From NCBI RefSeq assembly GCF_028368935.1, contig NZ_JAQNDK010000003.1:682001-746000 (forward strand): a stretch of DNA of 64,000 nucleotides, written 5' to 3'. The notes beneath the pieces were generated by a model. It was not told where the DNA came from. It searched no databases and saw nothing but the letters and a program-made list of their open reading frames with translations. The translations under genes were made by a program, and so were the position numbers. This stretch comes from Sorangium aterium. GTDB taxonomy: Bacteria > Myxococcota_A > Polyangia > Polyangiales > Polyangiaceae. The stretch's first letter is position 1, and the number at the start of each line of letters is the position of its first letter. Shown here piece after piece: positions 59,407 to 64,000 of the stretch.

Positions 59407-60267
59407 TCAGGGCTTCGCCGCGCCCGCCATGAACGCGGCGAACGCCTCGGCGTACTCTGGATGCCAGCGAGACAGCGCAGGTCGGTTCCGGATCAGGTCG
59501 TCCGCCGCCCACTGCACGCGGCGCTCGTCCATCTCGCGCGTCACCGCGTTGTCGGGACAGAGCAGATAGAAGTCGCCGCGGGCCATGCCGTCGATCATCC
59601 GATCGACCACCTGATCCGCGGTCCAGGCCTCCGCGGGCTTCTCCGGGCCTCTCGCGGTCATCCCGGTGAATGTGTAGCCCGGGATCAGGAGATGGGCGGT
59701 GATCTTGCAGCCCGCCACGTTGCGCAGCTCGTGGGCGAGCTGCTCTGTCAGCACCTTCACGCCGGCCTTCGAGACGTTGTAGGCAGCGTCGCCGGGCGGG
59801 GTGGTGATGCCCTGCTTCGAGCCCGTGTTCACGATGGCGCAGGGGGTGCCCTGCGCGAGCATCGCCTCGGTGAACGCCTGCACGCCGTGGAGCACGCCCC
59901 ACAGATTGACCTCGATGAGCCGCCGCCAGCGCTCGACGTCCTTCCACGGCTTGCCGCCGCCGCCGACTCCGGCGTTGTTCATCAGGACCGCCACCTCGCC
60001 GAACGCGTCGTAGGCGACCTGCTTCAACCGTTGCACGTCCTCGAGCCTGGCGACGTCGGTCGGCACCGCGCGCACGTCGGCCTCGCCGCCGGGCGCGGCG
60101 GCGGCGACGCGCCCGGCGGCCTCGTGCAGCGCCGGTCCGTCCAGGTCGGCGAGACAGACCTTCAGGCCCATGCGCGCGAAGCGCTCGGCGGCCGCGAGGC
60201 CGATGCCGCTGGCGGCGCCGGTCACGACGGCGGCACGGCCAGGTGTCAATGCGGGATGGTCATTCAC
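59407..60267 (-). CDS. Short-chain dehydrogenase/reductase
   Basis: A 286-residue classical SDR with TGAASGIG (about 16-23), DLDG after the second strand (Asp favouring NAD), NNAGVGG, VNTGSKQG around the catalytic Ser/Thr position, and YNVSK with the Tyr-Lys pair. Ser is replaced by Thr-Gly-Ser in VNTGSKQ, still acceptable. The last 50 residues (WAADDLIRNRPALSRWHPEY) are a family-specific tail of SDRs annotated as oxidoreductases of about 285 residues. It stands alone between gene-poor stretches. Substrate unknown. Confidence 0.9.
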   Translation of the reverse strand: MNDHPALTPGRAAVVTGAASGIGLAAAERFARMGLKVCLADLDGPALHEAAGRVAAAAPGGEADVRAVPTDVARLEDVQRLKQVAYDAFGEVAVLMNNAGVGGGGKPWKDVERWRRLIEVNLWGVLHGVQAFTEAMLAQGTPCAIVNTGSKQGITTPPGDAAYNVSKAGVKVLTEQLAHELRNVAGCKITAHLLIPGYTFTGMTARGPEKPAEAWTADQVVDRMIDGMARGDFYLLCPDNAVTREMDERRVQWAADDLIRNRPALSRWHPEYAEAFAAFMAGAAKP

Positions 60268-60505
60268 TGCGGATCTCCGTCATGCGTTGATGGCGCGCCG
60301 CCTTTGGCGCGGCGATCGGGGCGAGCATAGTAGGCGCCGGCGGGGCGAGCCACGATCATCCGACATCCGGCGTGAGTGGCGACGTCCAGGGATGGCTTGC
60401 GTGTCACCGCAGCCGCTCCTACCATGCCATGCGCGCTGGCGGACAGCCGCGCAGGTGCGCGATGAGCGATTGAATTTTCCGGAGAACCTGAGGGATACCT
60501 CAGCC

Positions 60506-61228
60506 TCAACCCCCCACCCATCCGATCATCAGTCGACCGACGGCGACGAGCACCAGCAGACAGGCCGCGAAGCAGCCGAGTCCCGGGCGCTTGCCGTTAT
60601 CGCCTGCTCCCGCCACCTGCAGGCTCACCGCGCCCGGAGGATCCAGGCGCTTTTTTTTTAGCGTGGGCAACCGCCTCCACCGCGCCGGCGCGGCTTCGCC
60701 CTCGAGCAGCGCCACCGGGGGCGTGCGCTTCACGATCGCCATCGCGCGCGCCGCCCGGCTCTCCCGATCACCCCGCCTCGACGCGCGGATCGCCGCCTCG
60801 GGCAGCCCGAACACCTCGCCGGAGCCGTACGTCCCAGCGAGGCCGGCGAGCACGCGAAGGTGCCAGTCGGCGGGGATCGCCCCGGGCAGCCCCTCGATCG
60901 CCTCCTCCGGGATCGGCGGGAACCAGACGGCGAAGTGCTGGACCCGCCTTCCGGTCCAGTCCTTCCGCGCCGGATCGAGGAACCGCGTCGCCACGTAGGG
61001 AAACACGAGAGACCCTCTCGGCCCGGGCTCGTCGATCTCGAGCAGGCCATAACGGAGCTCTCCCGCGCTCGCGTCGGCGTCGCCGATCATGGCCTCGAGC
61101 GTCGTGAGCCAGGCGGGGAGCGCCGGGATCTCGGGCACGCAGATGAACTCGTAGTCCCAGTGCTCGCCGCGCGTCCTCCAGAGGAGGCGCGATGTCTCGA
61201 CGACGGACGCTGGCGCGGGCGCGAGCAT
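60506..61228 (-). CDS. Unknown protein with C-terminal membrane anchor and an A9 tract
   Basis: A 240-residue protein. The main part (about 1-160; FICVPEIPALPAWLTTLEAMIG, SLVFPYVATRFLDPARKDW, FAVWFPPIPEEAIEGLPG) is an unrecognised cytoplasmic domain. The last 25 residues are hydrophobic (CFAACLLVLVAVGRLMIGW), a probable tail anchor. Between them, LKKKRL is encoded by nine consecutive A residues (60651-60659 on the complement), a rare run in such GC-rich DNA and prone to polymerase or ribosome slippage. Slippage would remove the anchor. It starts 7 bp after the GTPase gene's stop and is the last gene of a TonB-receptor/lipoprotein/GTPase operon. Confidence 0.75.
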   Translation of the reverse strand: MLAPAPASVVETSRLLWRTRGEHWDYEFICVPEIPALPAWLTTLEAMIGDADASAGELRYGLLEIDEPGPRGSLVFPYVATRFLDPARKDWTGRRVQHFAVWFPPIPEEAIEGLPGAIPADWHLRVLAGLAGTYGSGEVFGLPEAAIRASRRGDRESRAARAMAIVKRTPPVALLEGEAAPARWRRLPTLKKKRLDPPGAVSLQVAGAGDNGKRPGLGCFAACLLVLVAVGRLMIGWVGG

Positions 61229-61235
61229 GGCTATG

Positions 61236-62324
61236 CTACTGGTTCTGGTGGTAGGCCCGCGCTCCCTCGTCGTTGCGCAGGGCCGCGGCCATCGCGGTCA
61301 GGACCGCCGTGAACGCGTCGCCCCTCCGGATCGCGCCCTCGCGGGTCTTCTGGAGCCTGTCGAGCCGCGTGGTCGCGAAGTCCTTGATCGAGACGAACCG
61401 CAGGATCTTGCTCACGATCTGGTATCGCTTCGGGAGGAAGTCGTCGAGGGAGTCGACGAACGTCACCAGATCGCGCAGGCCCTGGAAGAACGTCTCTCCG
61501 GCCGACCTCTCCTTCCTTGTGGCCTGCGCCTCGCGGACCGCGCCCTCGACGGTGCTCACCAGGATCGCGGGCGCGAGCGTGCGCACGCCGAGCGAGGTGC
61601 CTGGGTCGACCTGCGCGTCGGCGTCGACCGGCGCGGCGACCGACGAGAGCAGCATGAAGCGGTGGCCGAACGCGCTTTCGGCGCGGAGCACGGCGCAGAG
61701 CTTCGCGAGCTGATCGTCGGCGTCGCGGCAGACCTCGCGCTCGAAGTCGCTCGCGCTGTACGCCGGCGGGAACAGGTCGGCCTTGCTGAGGGCGAGGATC
61801 CACTCGCGCGGGAAGCTCACCTCGTCGCCCGCGGCGGCGCTGGTCCGGCGCAGCCGGTCGCACTCGTCGGCGAAGTGCTCGAAGAGCCAGCGGATGTAGC
61901 CGGTCCCCTCGCTGCGGTACTTCGCGCCGTCCGCAAGGAGGATCCCGACGTGGCTCATGCCGAGCTTGAGCAGGCCCTGGCGCATCGCCTCCCGCTCTTC
62001 CGCGTCGATCGGCTCGTCCTCCCACCAGCGCCCGGGGTAGTCGTACCAGTGGATGCGGACCGCCGCGTCCGGCAGGTCCCTCGGGAAGAAATCGAACTCG
62101 TACGCGTCGAAGCGCGTGCTGCCGTCCGGGAACCTGCCCTCTTCGAGGCGGTAGAAGCGCCCGAGGAGCTGGTTGCCCTGCGCCTTGTTGACCGCCTGGA
62201 TCTTGTACGCGTGCTCCTGCTGAAACGAGGGCTGCGTCTGCGCCCGGTAGAAGGCCGCCAGGAGGACCGTCTTGCCTGCGCCGGAGGCGCCGAACAGGGC
62301 GACGTGCAGATCGAGCGGCGCCAT
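61236..62324 (-). CDS. TRAFAC-type GTPase
   Basis: A 362-residue nucleotide-binding protein. Near the N-terminus VALFGASGAGKTVLL is the P-loop, WYDYPG (about 92-97) is the G3 DxxG, and ALSKADLF (about 180-187) is the G4 motif in SKAD form, so GTP is likely. The C-terminal 120 residues are helical (FFQGLRDLVTFVDSLDDFLPKRYQIV) and unlike known effectors. Similar GTPases are found in bacterial conflict and signalling loci together with adaptor genes. Its ATG overlaps nothing, but only 2 bp separate it from the lipoprotein gene, and 7 bp from the next gene, so the three form an operon. Confidence 0.8.
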   Translation of the reverse strand: MAPLDLHVALFGASGAGKTVLLAAFYRAQTQPSFQQEHAYKIQAVNKAQGNQLLGRFYRLEEGRFPDGSTRFDAYEFDFFPRDLPDAAVRIHWYDYPGRWWEDEPIDAEEREAMRQGLLKLGMSHVGILLADGAKYRSEGTGYIRWLFEHFADECDRLRRTSAAAGDEVSFPREWILALSKADLFPPAYSASDFEREVCRDADDQLAKLCAVLRAESAFGHRFMLLSSVAAPVDADAQVDPGTSLGVRTLAPAILVSTVEGAVREAQATRKERSAGETFFQGLRDLVTFVDSLDDFLPKRYQIVSKILRFVSIKDFATTRLDRLQKTREGAIRRGDAFTAVLTAMAAALRNDEGARAYHQNQ

Positions 62325-62326
62325 GA

Positions 62327-63637
62327 CTACTTCTTCTCCTTCACCTCGACTTCCACCTGCTTCACGCTCGAGCCGCCCCGGCCGTCGTGGACGACCGCCC
62401 ACAGCGACACGCGCCCCGGCTTCGAGGGCGGCGTCCAGGTGGTCCCGTGGCGCTGGCCGGGGCCCGTCACCGCGTCGCTCACGAGGCGCCGCGCCCCGTC
62501 GAACTCGCCCCCGTCCGTGTAGTAGTCGACCCAGATCGCCTCGCGCGCCGGCGGTCCGCCGAGCCCCGTGGCCTCCACGTCCTCGTCGGCGGCGCCCGGC
62601 GGCACGATCACGTCGATGTCGTAGCTCGTGCAGTCGTCGGCGTCCGGCTCTGCCGGGCTGCATCCCTGGGCCTTCGCTTCCGGCCGGACGCACGGCTCCA
62701 CGAGGGGCAGGCCGCTCTCGCCGAGCGCGACCTCCTTGTCGCCCAGCTTCAGCGTGAAGCCGTCGAGGGGCGGGTTCGTGTTGGGTCGCTGGTCCTGGAA
62801 GACATACACCTGCGTGTAGCCCACGACGAAGCTGTCCGGACCGAGCACCTTCCCGTCCTCGTCGACGCACTCCAGTGGAACCGACAGGTCGTCCAGCAGC
62901 GCCGCGGACGGCTCGGCGCCTGACAGCACCGCCGCCAGCGCTGCGGACAGCGCCGGGGACGGCCGCGTCTTGCCGGCGCACAAGGCGAACAGCACGTAGG
63001 CCGACGAGTACCTCGTGCCGGTCGCGGTGCGCCCTGCGTCCTTGCGCCTGAGGATGTCGTCGGGCAGCGCCCACGTGAACGAGACCGCGTTGGGCTTGCC
63101 GCTCAGCTCCGGGTCGATCTCCTGCCGCTCGAAGAGAGAGGTCGGCTCCTCCTGGCCGCCGTTGCCGCCGCCACCACCGATACCGCCGCTGCCGCCGTCG
63201 TTGGTGCCGCCGCCACCACCGTCGCCGCCGCTGCCGCCGTCGTTGGTGTCGCCACCGCCGCCGCCGTCGTTGGTGCCGCCGCCTGCTCCTCCCGGCTGCG
63301 GGCTCATCCCCGCGATGTAGGTGCCCAGCCACTGCGGGAGGCACCCGAGATGCTCATCCACCCCGACAGGCGGGTTCACGCAGCCCCCGATCCACGCGAC
63401 CTCGACCTTGCGCGGTTTGCCGTCGGCGTCGCCCAGCGCGTCGGCGTACGTCATCTGAAATGTCACGCGCTCGCCCGGCGCCGCGTACGGCTTGTCCGCC
63501 GTCACGGTCAGGACGCGGAGCGCCTCCACCTCGGACGACGGCGCCAGGTCGCTCCCTGCGCAGCAGGGGATGCCGAGGGCCAGGGTCGAGAGCGCGGCGA
63601 GCAGCGCGCGGCGAGCGGGCAGTCGGGTCCGTTTCAT
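62327..63637 (-). CDS. Lipoprotein with Gly/Asn-Asp-Gly repeat linker
   Basis: A 436-residue exported protein. The signal peptide MKRTRLPARRALLAALSTL leads to Cys near 26 (IPCCAGS). The next 80 residues have an Ig-like strand pattern (PYAAPGERVTFQMTY). A 45-residue linker of Gly with three TNDGG units (63159-63300) follows. The C-terminal half is beta-rich with several Cys (GCSPAEPDADDCTSYDIDV) and ends in an Ig-like segment (PGRVSLWAVVHDGRGGSSVKQVEVEV). ATG 63637 shares a base with the stop of the TonB-receptor gene (TGATG), so the two are coupled. It may be a surface partner of that receptor. Confidence 0.82.
   Translation of the reverse strand: MKRTRLPARRALLAALSTLALGIPCCAGSDLAPSSEVEALRVLTVTADKPYAAPGERVTFQMTYADALGDADGKPRKVEVAWIGGCVNPPVGVDEHLGCLPQWLGTYIAGMSPQPGGAGGGTNDGGGGGDTNDGGSGGDGGGGGTNDGGSGGIGGGGGNGGQEEPTSLFERQEIDPELSGKPNAVSFTWALPDDILRRKDAGRTATGTRYSSAYVLFALCAGKTRPSPALSAALAAVLSGAEPSAALLDDLSVPLECVDEDGKVLGPDSFVVGYTQVYVFQDQRPNTNPPLDGFTLKLGDKEVALGESGLPLVEPCVRPEAKAQGCSPAEPDADDCTSYDIDVIVPPGAADEDVEATGLGGPPAREAIWVDYYTDGGEFDGARRLVSDAVTGPGQRHGTTWTPPSKPGRVSLWAVVHDGRGGSSVKQVEVEVKEKK
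63159..63300. repeat. Gly/Asn-Asp linker repeat inside the lipoprotein gene
   Basis: The units (CCGTCGTTGGT)-like recur three times with variable GCC/ACC runs on the plus strand. They encode TNDGG separated by Gly-rich stretches. This is an in-frame, length-variable linker rather than a mobile element. Confidence 0.75.
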
Positions 63638-64000
63638 CAGAAGTCTCCTCGCAGCCCGAGCGTGGGCAGGAAGGGGAGCCCCGTCACGTACTCCCGCTTC
63701 GTGTAGTTGAAGTTGTAGCTGATGCCCTCCGCAGCCTGGTAGTTGTAGACGTTCTGCACGTCCAGGTAGAGCCCGAGCTGCCACCTCTTGAATCGCCACG
63801 TCTTGTCGACGCGGACGTCGAGCTGATGGAACAGCGGCATCCTCTCGCTGTAGTCGCCCCCGAGCGGGAAGGGCGAGTACTTGCCCGAGGAAGCATGGTA
63901 GATCGCGTTCACCCGGTTCGGATCACACCCCTTCTGCTCCGGATCGCAGACATAGGGTGTCTGCAGGTTGCCCGACACGAGGCGGAAGCGCGCGCCGACC
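63637..64000 (-). CDS. TonB-dependent receptor, C-terminal part (cut by window edge)
   Basis: The last 121 residues of an outer-membrane receptor; the rest lies beyond 64000. The translation VGARFRLVSGNLQTP, RMPLFHQLDVRVDKTWRF and LGLYLDVQNVYNYQAAEG, with repeated amphipathic strands and the end LRGDF (C-terminal Phe), is typical of myxobacterial TonB-dependent receptors. The plug and TonB box are not visible. The stop overlaps the next start (TGATG). Ligand unknown. Confidence 0.85.
   Translation of the reverse strand, partial: VGARFRLVSGNLQTPYVCDPEQKGCDPNRVNAIYHASSGKYSPFPLGGDYSERMPLFHQLDVRVDKTWRFKRWQLGLYLDVQNVYNYQAAEGISYNFNYTKREYVTGLPFLPTLGLRGDF

Overview
The window reads as the chromosome of a myxobacterium, probably of the Sorangium/Polyangium group (inference, no 16S present). 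It is about 70% GC with strongly C/G-ending codons. It carries three very large proteins built on Hanks-type Ser/Thr kinase domains, two sigma-54 activators, many lipoproteins with long Gly/Ser/Pro linkers, and several regulator/enzyme pairs. No rRNA, tRNA or CRISPR array was recognised.

Layout. 0-8 kb: a giant kinase-like/ATPase/TPR/GAF/sigma-54 activator, a beta-propeller-like lipoprotein and a family 8 glycoside hydrolase. 8-20.5 kb: a kinase/cyclase-homology/ATPase/TPR protein, then a compact RiPP (TOMM-type) locus: a precursor with a nitrile-hydratase-like leader ending in Ser-Thr-Cys, a B12-binding radical SAM maturase, a one-piece docking-plus-YcaO cyclodehydratase and an amidohydrolase. 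An intact LysR/O-methyltransferase pair follows, and a decayed copy of the same pair lies on the other side of the block in the same orientation. 20.6-27.4 kb: kelch lipoprotein, simple-sequence and palindromic repeats, LysE exporter with a MocR regulator, an SDR and a LysR gene with an apparent frameshift.

27.4-41.1 kb: an FHA/sigma-54 activator is translationally coupled to a kinase/TPR protein. A secreted M6-type protease is divergent from them, and a lipoprotein gene converges on them. Both of these genes have good -24/-12 promoters with TGACAG/GACAGC-like sites upstream, which suggests a local regulon. A lipoprotein, a duplicated DUF3072 protein, an SDR lacking the usual Tyr, an SPFH/band-7 coiled-coil protein and an unknown protein behind a further strong sigma-54 promoter follow.

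41.1-50.4 kb is mosaic. It has 43-bp tandem repeats, two transposase remnants, a gene cut off after about 11 codons, a heme c/copper monooxygenase-like lipoprotein and a foreign-looking cold-shock/DUF1294 gene. It also has an overlapping operon egtD-egtB-ABC ATPase-permease/binding protein, which joins ergothioneine synthesis to a probable betaine/ergothioneine-type transporter; the permease and binding domains are split by a -1 frame change. 50.4-54.3 kb: a two-gene McrBC-like, probably anti-phage, system. 54.3-64 kb: quinone-oxidoreductase/LysR pair with an operator palindrome, an outer-membrane protein, a histidine phosphatase, an SDR, and an operon of a TonB-dependent receptor (cut by the window edge), a lipoprotein, a TRAFAC-type GTPase and a membrane-anchored unknown with an A9 tract.
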